From: Bowmanella sp. JS7-9
GTDB lineage: Bacteria; Pseudomonadota; Gammaproteobacteria; Enterobacterales; Alteromonadaceae
Direction: 5' to 3'
Assembly: GCF_004329715.1 (NCBI RefSeq)
Contig: NZ_JXSY01000021.1
Span: 124,001-188,000, forward strand
Length of the DNA stretch: 64,000 nucleotides
Shown: positions 1 through 8,549 of the stretch, piece by piece
How the letters are laid out: every line of letters begins with the position of its first letter
Position numbering within the stretch: position 1 is the stretch's first letter
Notes under the pieces: generated by a model
Told to the model about the DNA's origin: nothing
The model's input: the letters and a program-made list of their open reading frames with translations, nothing else
The model's database searches: none
Made by a program: the position numbers and the translations under genes

Positions 1-191
1 ATGGCGACGGGCTTGTTACCCGCTACGGTCATAATAAAGAGATTAAAGTGGCTTTGGGTGACGTGGTTACCAAGGGCCAGCATATCGGCATTATGGGTTC
101 TACCGGTCGTTCGACGGGTGCGCATGTGCATTACGAAGTGCTTCGCAACGGGATCCAGCAGGATCCTCTGCCTTACGTCTCACGCAACTAA
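1..191 (+). CDS. M23 family metallopeptidase, C-terminal fragment
   Basis: The window opens inside this gene; the reading frame starts at base 3 and gives 62 residues before a TAA. The fragment reads GDGLVTRYGH at its start and contains GAHVHYEV, the HxH zinc-ligand motif of LytM/M23 peptidoglycan endopeptidases, followed by a typical short tail ending PLPYVSRN. Family members are usually exported or membrane-anchored and cleave peptide cross-links in murein or activate amidases. An M23 gene directly upstream of secA is common in Alteromonadales. The frame-1 reading through 279 is not the real frame. N-terminal domains lie outside the window, so the exact subfamily cannot be told. Confidence 0.9.
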   Translation, partial: GDGLVTRYGHNKEIKVALGDVVTKGQHIGIMGSTGRSTGAHVHYEVLRNGIQQDPLPYVSRN

Positions 192-300
192 GTTTTCTGG
201 CGAGTATTGGGGTATCATCGGCCACCTGGCTGAGTGCCATGCATTGTGTAATAGCAACGCTCGGAAATTTCATAAATAAAAGATTGGAAGCGGTAAATCC

Positions 301-3000
301 ATGTTCTCAAGCATACTGACAAAGATATTCGGCAGCAGTAACGACCGGATCCTGAAAAAACTGAACAAGCAGGTTGTGCAAATCAACCAATTGGAACCGG
401 AACTGGAAGCGCTCAGTGACGAGCAACTGCAGGCCAAAACCGCAGAATTCCGTCAGCGTATTGAAGAGGGCGCCAGCCTGGACTCGTTGCTGGTTGAAGC
501 CTTCGCGGTGGTGCGCGAGGCCTCGAAGCGTGTGTTTGGCATGCGTCATTTCGATGTGCAATTACTCGGTGGTATGGTGCTGCACTCAGGCAAAATTTCC
601 GAGATGCGTACCGGTGAGGGTAAAACCCTGACCGCTACACTGCCTGCCTACCTTAACGGTTTGAGCGGTAAAGGTGTCCACATTGTAACCGTGAACGATT
701 ATCTGGCACGTCGTGATGCCGACTGGTCACGTCCATTGTTTGCCTTCCTGGGGATGACGGTGGGCTGCAATATTCCGGGCATGGGCCATCAGGACAAGAA
801 AGAAGCCTATGGTTGTGACATTACCTACGGCACTAACAACGAATTTGGTTTCGATTACTTGCGTGACAATATGGCGTTTGCCCCGGAACAACGGGTGCAG
901 CGTCCGCTTAATTTCGCCATCGTGGATGAGGTCGACTCCATCCTTATCGATGAAGCGCGTACGCCGCTGATTATTTCCGGTCCGGCTGAAGATTCGTCAG
1001 AATTATACAAAGCGGTCAATAGCATTATTCCGGAACTGGTACGCCAGGAAAAAGAAGACGAAGAAGGCGTGGAAGGCGATGGTGACTTTACCATCGATGA
1101 GAAATCCAAGCAGATTCACCTGACCGAAAAAGGTCAGATCCATATCGAAGAAATTCTGCACCGTATCAAGGTATTGCCAGAAGACGAGTCTCTATTTGCG
1201 GCACAGAATATCTCATTGCTGCATCATGTGAATGCCGCATTACGTGCCCATCACCTGTTCCACCGCGATGTTGACTATATCGTCAAAGATGGCGAAGTGG
1301 TGATTGTTGATGAGCACACCGGCCGTACGATGGAAGGCCGTCGCTGGTCGGAAGGTTTGCACCAGGCGGTTGAAGCCAAAGAAGGTGTGAATATTCAGAA
1401 CGAGAACCAGACGCTGGCATCGATTACCTTCCAGAATTACTTCCGTTTGTACAATACGTTATCCGGTATGACTGGTACTGCCGATACCGAAGCATTTGAA
1501 TTTAATCATATTTATGGCTTGTTGACGGTAGTAGTACCGACCAATAAACCAATGATCCGTAATGATATGACCGATTTGGTTTATCTGACCGCGGAGGAAA
1601 AATATGAAGCGATTATCGAAGATATTAAGCAGGTTGTAGCGCAAAAGCGTCCGGTACTGGTGGGCACTATCAGTATCGAAAACTCTGAATTACTGTCGCG
1701 CCTGCTGACTAAGGCCAAGATTAAGCACAAGGTCTTAAACGCCAAGTTCCACGCGCAGGAAGCCGATATCATCGCCCAGGCAGGCTCGGCAGGGGCGGTA
1801 ACAATCGCCACTAACATGGCTGGTCGTGGTACCGATATCGTGCTCGGTGGTAACTGGCAGGCCGAAATCGCTAAGCTGGAAAACCCGACAGACGATCAAA
1901 TCGCCAAGATTAAGGCGCAGTGGAAAGAAGACCACGACAAAGTACTGGAAGCTGGCGGCTTGCACATCATCGGCACTGAACGTCACGAGTCGCGCCGTAT
2001 CGATAACCAGTTACGTGGTCGTGCCGGTCGTCAGGGTGATGCGGGTTCTTCGCGCTTCTACCTGTCGTTAGAGGATCCATTAATGCGCATCTTCGCCTCG
2101 GAAAAAATGGGCGCAATGATGAAACGTCTGGGCATGAAGCGTGGCGAAGCTATCGAGCACCCTTGGTTAAACCGTGCTATCGAGAATGCCCAGCGTAAAG
2201 TGGAAGGCCGTAACTTCGATATTCGTAAGAACCTGTTGGAATTTGATGATGTCGCCAACGATCAGCGTAAGGTCATTTACGAACAGCGCAACGAATTGAT
2301 GGATGAAGGCGATATTTCTGCCACCATCGATGCGATTCGTGAAGATGTGGTGAATAACGTCATCAGCGAATATATTCCGCCACAATCGTTGGAAGAAATG
2401 TGGGATCTGCCTGCACTGGAAGAGCGCCTGAAAGCCGAATTCCAAACCGACCTGCCGTTACGAGCCTGGTTGGAAGCGGACGATAAGTTATACGAAGAAA
2501 AGCTGCGCGAGCGTATTCTGGAAGAAGTGGTGGCCGCTTACCGTGCCAAGGAAGAGCAGATTGGTGGCAATGTGATGCGTCAGGTCGAAAAGGCCATCAT
2601 GCTGCAGTCACTGGACTCCCATTGGAAAGAGCATTTAGCTGCGATGGATCATCTGCGTCAGGGTATCCACCTGCGTGGTTACGCACAGAAAAACCCGAAG
2701 CAGGAATACAAGCGTGAGTCGTTTGAACTGTTCTCTGAGATGCTGGAAAACCTCAAAGTTGATGTAATTACCACCTTGTCGAAGATTCAGTTGCGCGCAG
2801 AATCTGATGCTGAGCGGTTAGAAGAACAACGTCGTCGTCAGGCCGAAGAGCTGCAGCGTAAGGAACAGTTATCTGGGCCATCTCAGGCCGCACCAGGCAG
2901 TGCAGTAATGCGTGAAGGGGCCAAAGTAGGTCGTAACGACCCATGCCCATGCGGTTCCGGCAAAAAGTACAAACAATGTCACGGTAGTCTAACTGCTTAA
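301..3000 (+). CDS. secA: Protein translocase ATPase SecA
   Basis: SecA is the cytoplasmic motor that uses ATP to push preproteins through SecYEG. The 899-residue length is normal. Visible features are the Walker A segment TGEGKT at residues 104-109, the DEAD-box-like DEVD at 209-212, the second motor motif region containing TNMAGRGTD, and a C-terminal zinc-binding SEC-C tail with Cys882, Cys884, Cys893 and His894 that binds SecB and phospholipid. The ATG has GGAAG about 10 bases upstream. An intrinsic hairpin follows closely, so secA probably ends its own transcript. No SecM-like arrest peptide is seen upstream. Confidence 0.98.
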   Translation: MFSSILTKIFGSSNDRILKKLNKQVVQINQLEPELEALSDEQLQAKTAEFRQRIEEGASLDSLLVEAFAVVREASKRVFGMRHFDVQLLGGMVLHSGKISEMRTGEGKTLTATLPAYLNGLSGKGVHIVTVNDYLARRDADWSRPLFAFLGMTVGCNIPGMGHQDKKEAYGCDITYGTNNEFGFDYLRDNMAFAPEQRVQRPLNFAIVDEVDSILIDEARTPLIISGPAEDSSELYKAVNSIIPELVRQEKEDEEGVEGDGDFTIDEKSKQIHLTEKGQIHIEEILHRIKVLPEDESLFAAQNISLLHHVNAALRAHHLFHRDVDYIVKDGEVVIVDEHTGRTMEGRRWSEGLHQAVEAKEGVNIQNENQTLASITFQNYFRLYNTLSGMTGTADTEAFEFNHIYGLLTVVVPTNKPMIRNDMTDLVYLTAEEKYEAIIEDIKQVVAQKRPVLVGTISIENSELLSRLLTKAKIKHKVLNAKFHAQEADIIAQAGSAGAVTIATNMAGRGTDIVLGGNWQAEIAKLENPTDDQIAKIKAQWKEDHDKVLEAGGLHIIGTERHESRRIDNQLRGRAGRQGDAGSSRFYLSLEDPLMRIFASEKMGAMMKRLGMKRGEAIEHPWLNRAIENAQRKVEGRNFDIRKNLLEFDDVANDQRKVIYEQRNELMDEGDISATIDAIREDVVNNVISEYIPPQSLEEMWDLPALEERLKAEFQTDLPLRAWLEADDKLYEEKLRERILEEVVAAYRAKEEQIGGNVMRQVEKAIMLQSLDSHWKEHLAAMDHLRQGIHLRGYAQKNPKQEYKRESFELFSEMLENLKVDVITTLSKIQLRAESDAERLEEQRRRQAEELQRKEQLSGPSQAAPGSAVMREGAKVGRNDPCPCGSGKKYKQCHGSLTA

Positions 3001-3004
3001 GGAT

Positions 3005-3029
3005 AAAGGTCGGCAATTGCCGACCTTTT
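3005..3029 (+). terminator. Rho-independent terminator after secA
   Basis: A perfect inverted repeat (AAAGGTCGGCAA paired with TTGCCGACCTTT) starts five bases after the secA stop and ends in a short T run. Its right edge abuts the MITE-like element, so the original T tract may have been shortened by that insertion. Confidence 0.75.
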
Positions 3030-3030
3030 A

Positions 3031-3300
3031 TTAGAGCCTGTTTGTCTTTGTTTGTTTTGTATGCTGGTAGCAAAAATCATTCAGACCAAGGCGTTCAAGA
3101 TGCAGTTTGGCAATCCAAACAAATCTTGAACAACGCAGGTGTGGGGGGGGTTAGCCCCAGCCCAAAGGGCAGTGGCCTTTTTTAAGCCATGCTGCCCACA
3201 AATTTGCTTATTTGTGCCCACCAAACTTCACAGATTTGCGGTTGCCTAGCTTAAAAAATACCTACTGCATAGATAACTAACAAAGATAAACAGGCTCTAA
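3031..3300. mobile_element. MITE-like non-autonomous element, TA target duplication
   Basis: A 270-bp segment is bounded by inverted repeats of about 23-24 bp. The left end reads TTAGAGCCTGTTTGTC and the right end, on the other strand, TTAGAGCCTGTTTATC; both continue CTTTGTT or nearly so. The dinucleotide TA lies immediately outside each end (3029-3030 and 3301-3302), as expected for a TA duplication of IS630/Tc1-mariner type. There is no transposase ORF inside. Internal hairpins lie at about 3093-3131 (GTTTGG/CCAAAC with TTCAAGAT/ATCTTGAA), 3167-3197 (GGGCAG/CTGCCC) and 3198-3215. The right TA supplies the A of the mutT ATG. The assignment to an IS family is inference from the TA alone. Confidence 0.82.
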
Positions 3301-3301
3301 T

Positions 3302-3694
3302 ATGAAAAAAGTTGAAGTCGCAGTCGGTGTAATACGCCGCAATAACCAAATTTTTATTACTAAACGCCCGCAAAATCTGCATCAGGGCGGAAAGTGGGAA
3401 TTTCCCGGTGGCAAGCGTGAAGCCGATGAAAGCATGGATCAGGCGCTGGTGCGTGAACTGCGTGAAGAGGTCGGCATTGAGACTCACGGGCAATTGCCGT
3501 TACTGGTGATCGAACACGACTATGGTGATAAACAGGTGGTGCTAGATGTCCGAATCGTGGAGCAGTTCAGCGGAGAGCCACACGGACAGGAAGGTCAGCT
3601 CGGAGCGTGGGTCGCCATCAGTGCCCTCAGTGATTATGAATTTCCCGAGGCAAATAAAGTGATTATCGAAAAATTGCTTGAAAGAATTAGGTAA
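3302..3694 (+). CDS. mutT: 8-oxo-dGTP diphosphatase MutT (Nudix hydrolase)
   Basis: MutT hydrolyses 8-oxo-dGTP to the monophosphate and so prevents A:T to C:G transversions. The 130-residue protein carries a complete Nudix box: Gly37, Glu43, Arg51, Glu52, Glu55, Glu56, Gly58, Ile59, in the order G-x5-E-x7-RELREEVGI. The start matches the family (MKKVEVAVGVI). It follows secA, a conserved order, but the MITE-like element now fills the whole space between terminator and start codon. The only Shine-Dalgarno-like bases are a weak AGG at 3292-3294, inside the element, so expression may be reduced or driven from the element. Confidence 0.95.
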   Translation: MKKVEVAVGVIRRNNQIFITKRPQNLHQGGKWEFPGGKREADESMDQALVRELREEVGIETHGQLPLLVIEHDYGDKQVVLDVRIVEQFSGEPHGQEGQLGAWVAISALSDYEFPEANKVIIEKLLERIR

Positions 3695-3745
3695 GCAGCG
3701 AGAATAACGCATAAATAGGACAGATTGATTTACAAGGAATGTACG

Positions 3746-5062
3746 ATGAAAAACCTTATTCTGGCGGCGACGTCCGTAACATTATTAGCAGCGTGTGGTG
3801 GTTCTGGCTCTGACAGTGGTGGCAACAAAACGCCAACTGCAGCCAAAAGAATCGTAACCCAACAACATTACCTCAGAGACGACTGCGGAGAACTGTCACC
3901 GAACACACTGGCGGAATTTATTGAACATGACGCAAGTGGCGCGGTAGTCGCAACCCATAAATCCGATTCGCAGGGACAATTTTCGGTTGAGCTTAACAGT
4001 AAAACGAAACACCTGACTATTCACACTACTGAATATAACAGTGGCTATGAATCTAAAAACCTAAGAACGTTTTTAGATATTCAGGCTGGTGATTTAGGGG
4101 TAGTCTACAGTGATTTCTCTATATCCGGCCAGTGCGAATGCGCTAAAGCCGTGTTGCAACTCGATGGCCTGGAGGGTGTGTACTCCGGATATAGCTTACG
4201 TGTAAGTAGCGAGCGGGTCTCCAAAATAGCTAGTAACTTTAACTATAACAACACTATTGAAATGCCCGTTTGCGATGCCCAAGAGACATTAAATCTTCGT
4301 TTGCATAGCACCAGTAGCGGTGAGCTTGTGGCTGGTACAATTGAGGTTTCTGCCAATCAAATCTATCAGCTCACGTCGCAAGATTTTCCGTTTCAGGGCC
4401 AGCCAGTAATCATTACGGATTATTTAGATAATCCGAAATATGCTGCCTGGGGTTACAACGGTGACCGTGCTTTTTGGTGGTCAAATACCAGCACTTATGG
4501 TGAGCCTGTATATTATGTTCCCGGTCAGGCCGAGTCGTTCAAAGTCAGCGTATATGATTACGTTTCCGAGGAAGTTAACGGATTCGATGTACGAGTTCAA
4601 CACTACGCCAGTACACCAGTCAGTGCAGACGGCGAGGTTGATTTTTCGTTACTGCCTTCATTAGGTGAAGTCAGAGATCGCTTAGAAAGTAGCCTTATCG
4701 CATTTGCAGAAAATCAGAATGCTTCATTTAGTTATGATTTGAGCGGGGTCCATGATGATGCCGACCAGACATATTTTGGGTTCAGTTTTTCCGGACAAAT
4801 TCCAACATATTGGTCAATAGAAGGGCAACTAAAGGGCACCGTGCCCGATTTAAGCCTGACGCCAGAGCTTGAGGCGTTTTTCGAACAAGCCCCTTTCGAT
4901 AGCGTAGACTTCGAAGTATCTGTTGACGGATTAACGGGTGTGCAGGGCTTACAGAACTACAGAAATAAGTTTTACGGTCAGACTCCACAACAACGTAATG
5001 AAGATGCCACATCTGGAGTCTATTTTTATTTGATTGAAATAATTCAAAATATCCCATTGTAA
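3746..5062 (+). CDS. Orphan lipoprotein of unknown function
   Basis: I do not recognise this 438-residue protein. It starts MKNLILAATSVTLLAAC, a lipoprotein signal with lipobox LAAC and lipidated Cys17, followed by a Gly/Ser-rich linker (GGSGSDSGG), so it should be anchored to a membrane, probably the outer one. Residues after the linker look like beta-rich extracellular material with paired cysteines (QCEC, DDCGE) and many Tyr, Ser and Asn. The ATG at 3746 is chosen over an upstream TTG because AAGGAAT sits just before it. Base composition is AT-richer than the neighbours, consistent with a lineage-specific or acquired gene. No operon partner is evident. Confidence 0.8.
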   Translation: MKNLILAATSVTLLAACGGSGSDSGGNKTPTAAKRIVTQQHYLRDDCGELSPNTLAEFIEHDASGAVVATHKSDSQGQFSVELNSKTKHLTIHTTEYNSGYESKNLRTFLDIQAGDLGVVYSDFSISGQCECAKAVLQLDGLEGVYSGYSLRVSSERVSKIASNFNYNNTIEMPVCDAQETLNLRLHSTSSGELVAGTIEVSANQIYQLTSQDFPFQGQPVIITDYLDNPKYAAWGYNGDRAFWWSNTSTYGEPVYYVPGQAESFKVSVYDYVSEEVNGFDVRVQHYASTPVSADGEVDFSLLPSLGEVRDRLESSLIAFAENQNASFSYDLSGVHDDADQTYFGFSFSGQIPTYWSIEGQLKGTVPDLSLTPELEAFFEQAPFDSVDFEVSVDGLTGVQGLQNYRNKFYGQTPQQRNEDATSGVYFYLIEIIQNIPL

Positions 5063-5084
5063 AAAATAAGGTAAAGAGGGACCC

Positions 5085-5714
5085 ATGGCGGTACATCAGA
5101 TCAATCACCCATTAATCCAGCACAAGCTGGGGTTGATGCGCGAAGCGGGCTTGAGCAGTAAGCATTTTCGCGAGCTGGCCAGTGAAGTGGGCAATTTGCT
5201 GACTTATGAGGCAACCCGCGAACTGGAAACCGAGACGGTCAGTATTGATGGCTGGGCGGGAACGCCGATTAATGTGCAGCGTATTAAGGGTAAAAAAATT
5301 ACCGTGGTGCCCATATTGCGTGCGGGCCTGGGTATGCTGGATGGCGTGATGAACCTGATCCCCAATGCCAAAATCAGTGTGGTGGGCCTATATCGTAATG
5401 AGGAAACCCTGCAACCGGTGGCCTATTTCGATAAGGTGGTAAAAGACGTGGCCGAGCGTACCGCCTTGATCGTTGACCCAATGCTGGCTACCGGCGGCAC
5501 GCTAATCGCGACGATTGATTTACTTAAGCAAAAAGGTTGCGAGCACATTATGGGTTTGTTTTTGGTGGCCGCGCCAGAGGGGATTAAAGCCGTGACGGAC
5601 GCACACCCAGACGTAGATATATTTACTGCCGCGATTGATGAGCGCCTGAATGATCAGGGCTATATCTTGCCGGGCTTAGGCGATGCCGGTGATAAGATTT
5701 TCGGTACCCGCTGA
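5085..5714 (+). CDS. upp: Uracil phosphoribosyltransferase
   Basis: Upp salvages uracil by joining it to PRPP to give UMP. The 209 residues match the family length. The PRPP-binding motif DPMLATGGT begins at Asp131, and the C-terminal uracil-binding region [19 protein letters not shown] is intact. The ATG follows a clear AAAGAGGGA ribosome site. It is a single-gene unit ending in a shared terminator; no uraA permease neighbour is visible. Confidence 0.97.
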   Translation: MAVHQINHPLIQHKLGLMREAGLSSKHFRELASEVGNLLTYEATRELETETVSIDGWAGTPINVQRIKGKKITVVPILRAGLGMLDGVMNLIPNAKISVVGLYRNEETLQPVAYFDKVVKDVAERTALIVDPMLATGGTLIATIDLLKQKGCEHIMGLFLVAAPEGIKAVTDAHPDVDIFTAAIDERLNDQGYILPGLGDAGDKIFGTR

Positions 5715-5731
5715 TTTTATGCAGAACTAAA

Positions 5732-5755
5732 AAAGGCGACCGTTCGGTCGCCTTT
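5732..5755. terminator. Bidirectional terminator between upp and lysC
   Basis: The inverted repeat AAAGGCGACCG/CGGTCGCCTTT has a TT loop, with A residues on its left and T residues on its right. It can therefore end both upp on the plus strand and lysC on the minus strand. Confidence 0.85.
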
Positions 5756-5760
5756 CTCAT

Positions 5761-7140
5761 TTAGCTTTCAAATAAATCCCTATGCAGGGCTTTGACCACA
5801 TTATCGCTGTCACTGGCGTTGACCAGAAACGAGATGTTGTGGGGGTTAGCACCGTAGCAAATCATCCGCAGGTTATGTTCGCGCAGCGCGTTAAAGATTC
5901 GGCTCGAGACACCGGCTTCACTGTGCATGTTGTTACCCACCACGGTGACCAGATCGAACCCTTCTTCGACTTTCACCTCACAAATCTCGCGCAGTTCGGA
6001 CAGGGTTTCCTGATTAATCTTAGAACGCACTGAGTTTGGTGGGTTGTCGATAGTCATGGACACCGCAATTTCCGAGGTGGTGACCAGGTCAACACTCAGG
6101 TTGTGGCTGGCGATAATGCCAAATACCTGTTGCAGGAAACCCGGCGCATAAAGCATTTTCGGGGTTTTTACCGTCACCATCACCTGGTCTTTGCGACGGG
6201 TAATGGCGCGGTAGTGCGGTTCGTGAGCACAATCCCGTGCTATCCAGGTACCGCCTTTGTCCGGCTCTTTGCTGGAACCCACAAACACGCGAATGTTTTT
6301 ACGTACTGCCGGTACCATGGTGGCCGGGTGCAGGACTTTGGCACCGAAGGTGGCCATCTCCGCAGCTTCCTCGAAACTTAATTCTGCCAGCGGGCGTGCA
6401 GCGGCGGTAATGCGTGGATCTGTGGTATATACCCCGGTCACGTCAGTCCAGATTTCATAGGTTTGCGCATTCAGTGCTTCGGCCAGCAGCGCTGCAGTAT
6501 AATCTGAGCCACCGCGCCCTAACGTGGTGGTGTTGCCTTGTTCATCGGCACCAATAAAGCCCTGAGTAACCTGTATGGCTTGCGCCATGGCCGGTTGCAG
6601 CAATTTGTCACAGCGTGCAGCAATCGTCGCAATCTGCGGAACGGCTTCACCAAAGGTGTTATCGGTAACCAGCACATTACGGGCATCGAAGTTTTCTGCC
6701 TTGCCGCCATGTTGATTTAACACTTCGGCAAACATCAGCGACGACATGCGTTCACCCAGGGACAAAATCGCATCTTTTAAATCCGGGCGATGCAGGATCT
6801 CTTCATGGTGCGCCAGCTCTTCCAGTTGTTCGAACAATTCGTTGAGCTTTGGCTCCACCGCAGAGGGATTAGCTAATGCGTGCAGTATATTCAGCTCGAT
6901 CTGTTTGATCTTGTCCACCACCGCGTTGATTTCATCGCGGGTCATGGCCTTATGAGCTAACTCAACCAGCAAGTTGGTTACGCCAGCGGCGGCACTTACC
7001 ACCACCACACGGGTAGCCGGGTTATTCAGGACAATTTTGGCGCAATTTTGCATGGCAGTGAAATCTGCCACACTGGTACCGCCAAACTTAGCGACGTTTA
7101 AAGCAGAAGCGTCGAACTGAGCCGCAACAGGCTGGGTCAT
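5761..7140 (-). CDS. lysC: Lysine-sensitive aspartokinase III
   Basis: Aspartokinase phosphorylates aspartate, the first step to lysine, threonine and methionine. The 459-residue monofunctional protein has the N-terminal kinase signature KFGGTSV, the TLGRGGSDYTAALL active-site segment and C-terminal ACT domains including SVDLVTTSEIAVSMT, as in E. coli LysC rather than the fused ThrA or MetL. The 95 bases upstream are too short and lack the structure for a lysine riboswitch, and no MetJ-like box is seen there. It is the second aspartokinase in the window, beside thrA. Confidence 0.95.
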   Translation of the reverse strand: MTQPVAAQFDASALNVAKFGGTSVADFTAMQNCAKIVLNNPATRVVVVSAAAGVTNLLVELAHKAMTRDEINAVVDKIKQIELNILHALANPSAVEPKLNELFEQLEELAHHEEILHRPDLKDAILSLGERMSSLMFAEVLNQHGGKAENFDARNVLVTDNTFGEAVPQIATIAARCDKLLQPAMAQAIQVTQGFIGADEQGNTTTLGRGGSDYTAALLAEALNAQTYEIWTDVTGVYTTDPRITAAARPLAELSFEEAAEMATFGAKVLHPATMVPAVRKNIRVFVGSSKEPDKGGTWIARDCAHEPHYRAITRRKDQVMVTVKTPKMLYAPGFLQQVFGIIASHNLSVDLVTTSEIAVSMTIDNPPNSVRSKINQETLSELREICEVKVEEGFDLVTVVGNNMHSEAGVSSRIFNALREHNLRMICYGANPHNISFLVNASDSDNVVKALHRDLFES

Positions 7141-7235
7141 GATCTGTGTAGTTTCCTGTGATTAAGTGAATGAAATCACGCAAAATCTAGCAGGAATCAA
7201 ACTAATGTAAATTGGCTTGGGTGAAAAAAGTCGTG

Positions 7236-8120
7236 TTATTTGCGCTGACCCTGCAATCCACCGGTATGCAGCAACAAAATTCGGCTGTTCAGCGGGAAGT
7301 AACCTGCCTCGCACAGTTGTCTCGCCGCAAAAAATAATTTGCCGGAATAGACCGACTCCAGCGGGATGGACGGGCTAATTTGTGGGTCTGTAACGAAGTC
7401 CATAAGTTCGGCGCTGGTTTTGGCATAGCCGCCGTGATGGAAGTCATGCAGGATTTGCCAGTCTGTTGCACTGGTAGGCGCCGATTGAGATACCAGTGAC
7501 TCCAGATAGTTCTCACCTTTGAGCACGGCTATCGCTCGCAGTGCCGGGCATTTGGGATTCGAGGCCAGCCCGGCTAATGTGCCGCCACTGGCTACTGGTA
7601 GCAGCAGCATGTCATAGAATTGGGTCAACTCGTAGACGATCTCAGCCACACCGGCCAGCGCATCAGGGGAAGAACCGCCTTCCGGGATAATCATGGCTTC
7701 TGGATATTGCTGTCGCAGGTGTTGCACATAGTCGGCATCATTACGCCGCTGATAGGTTGCTTTGGTCACATAATGAATTTGTGCGCCCCATCGATGTAGA
7801 TCCTGCAACATCGGTGTTGGATTGGCGCGGTAATCGCCACGGATAATCACGTTCAGATGCCAGCCAGCCTGAAAGCACACATAACCCAGCGCATGTAAAT
7901 GATTGGAATAACCACCACCAAAGCTGACAAATTTGGTAATGCCGGCTTGTTCGGCACGCGACAATGCACCATGTAGTTTGCGCCATTTATTGCCGGAAAT
8001 GATCGGATGAATCAGATCATCGCGTTTAACCCAGAACTCTGCACCGTTTGGGTTACGCCAGTCCACAGACAATTTTTGTTCAACAGAGGGTAGGCGAATG
8101 CCAAGGTTTGTCGCTAACAT
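7236..8120 (-). CDS. PLP-dependent ACC deaminase / D-cysteine desulfhydrase family protein
   Basis: This is a fold-type II pyridoxal-phosphate enzyme of about 294 residues. SGNKWRKLHG near the N terminus holds the probable PLP lysine, and LPVASGGTLAGLA is the phosphate-binding glycine loop. Relatives act as D-cysteine desulfhydrase (D-cysteine to pyruvate, sulfide and ammonia) or ACC deaminase; the substrate cannot be fixed from sequence alone. The ATG at 8120 is taken as start; a TTG at 8141 would add seven residues, and neither has a clear ribosome site. It diverges from the MAPEG gene and precedes lysC on the same strand. Confidence 0.82.
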   Translation of the reverse strand: MLATNLGIRLPSVEQKLSVDWRNPNGAEFWVKRDDLIHPIISGNKWRKLHGALSRAEQAGITKFVSFGGGYSNHLHALGYVCFQAGWHLNVIIRGDYRANPTPMLQDLHRWGAQIHYVTKATYQRRNDADYVQHLRQQYPEAMIIPEGGSSPDALAGVAEIVYELTQFYDMLLLPVASGGTLAGLASNPKCPALRAIAVLKGENYLESLVSQSAPTSATDWQILHDFHHGGYAKTSAELMDFVTDPQISPSIPLESVYSGKLFFAARQLCEAGYFPLNSRILLLHTGGLQGQRK

Positions 8121-8162
8121 GGTCGCGAGGAAAATAATCAATAATCACAACAGGATACCACT

Positions 8163-8549
8163 ATGACAAGCATGATGATCTGTCTGTTTATCGCCATTCT
8201 ATTGCCTATTGTCAGCAAAGCACCGCTGGCCATGGCCATGAACCGCGAGGGCGGCTATAACAACCGTTATCCACGTCAGCAACAGGCAAAATTAACCGGA
8301 TTTGGTGCCCGTGCCCGTGCTGCCCATGAAAATGCCTTTGAAGCGCTCATTATGTTTGCCCCTGCGCTTCTGGCTGCAGTAGTAACCCAGCAAACCGGTG
8401 ACTTGGCGCAAACGCTGGCGATTACTTTCGTGGTGGCTCGCATAGCGTATCTGGTGTGTTATCTGGCAGATATCCACTGGTTGCGCTCACTGGTTTGGGC
8501 AGCGGGTTATCTGTGCACGCTGGGACTCGCCATACTGGCAATTAGCTAA
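8163..8549 (+). CDS. MAPEG family membrane protein
   Basis: The 128-residue protein has about four hydrophobic helices and the MAPEG segment RAxxAHENAFEAL, containing the conserved AHxNxxE pattern. MAPEG proteins include membrane glutathione transferases and eicosanoid enzymes; bacterial members of this short type have no firmly assigned substrate. It sits alone, divergent from the PLP enzyme, and its 3' end overlaps the 3' end of aceK by eight bases on the opposite strand. Confidence 0.87.
   Translation: MTSMMICLFIAILLPIVSKAPLAMAMNREGGYNNRYPRQQQAKLTGFGARARAAHENAFEALIMFAPALLAAVVTQQTGDLAQTLAITFVVARIAYLVCYLADIHWLRSLVWAAGYLCTLGLAILAIS

Noticed and set aside
1-279. A 92-codon reading frame from base 1
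   Set aside because: It is out of frame with the clear M23 peptidase sequence that begins at base 3 and ends at 191.
4782-5108. Minus-strand frame of 108 codons opposite the orphan lipoprotein
   Set aside because: It overlaps a well-supported signal-peptide gene and upp start and has no ribosome site.
7141-7235. Possible lysine riboswitch upstream of lysC
   Set aside because: Only 95 bases separate the genes and no riboswitch-like helices are visible.
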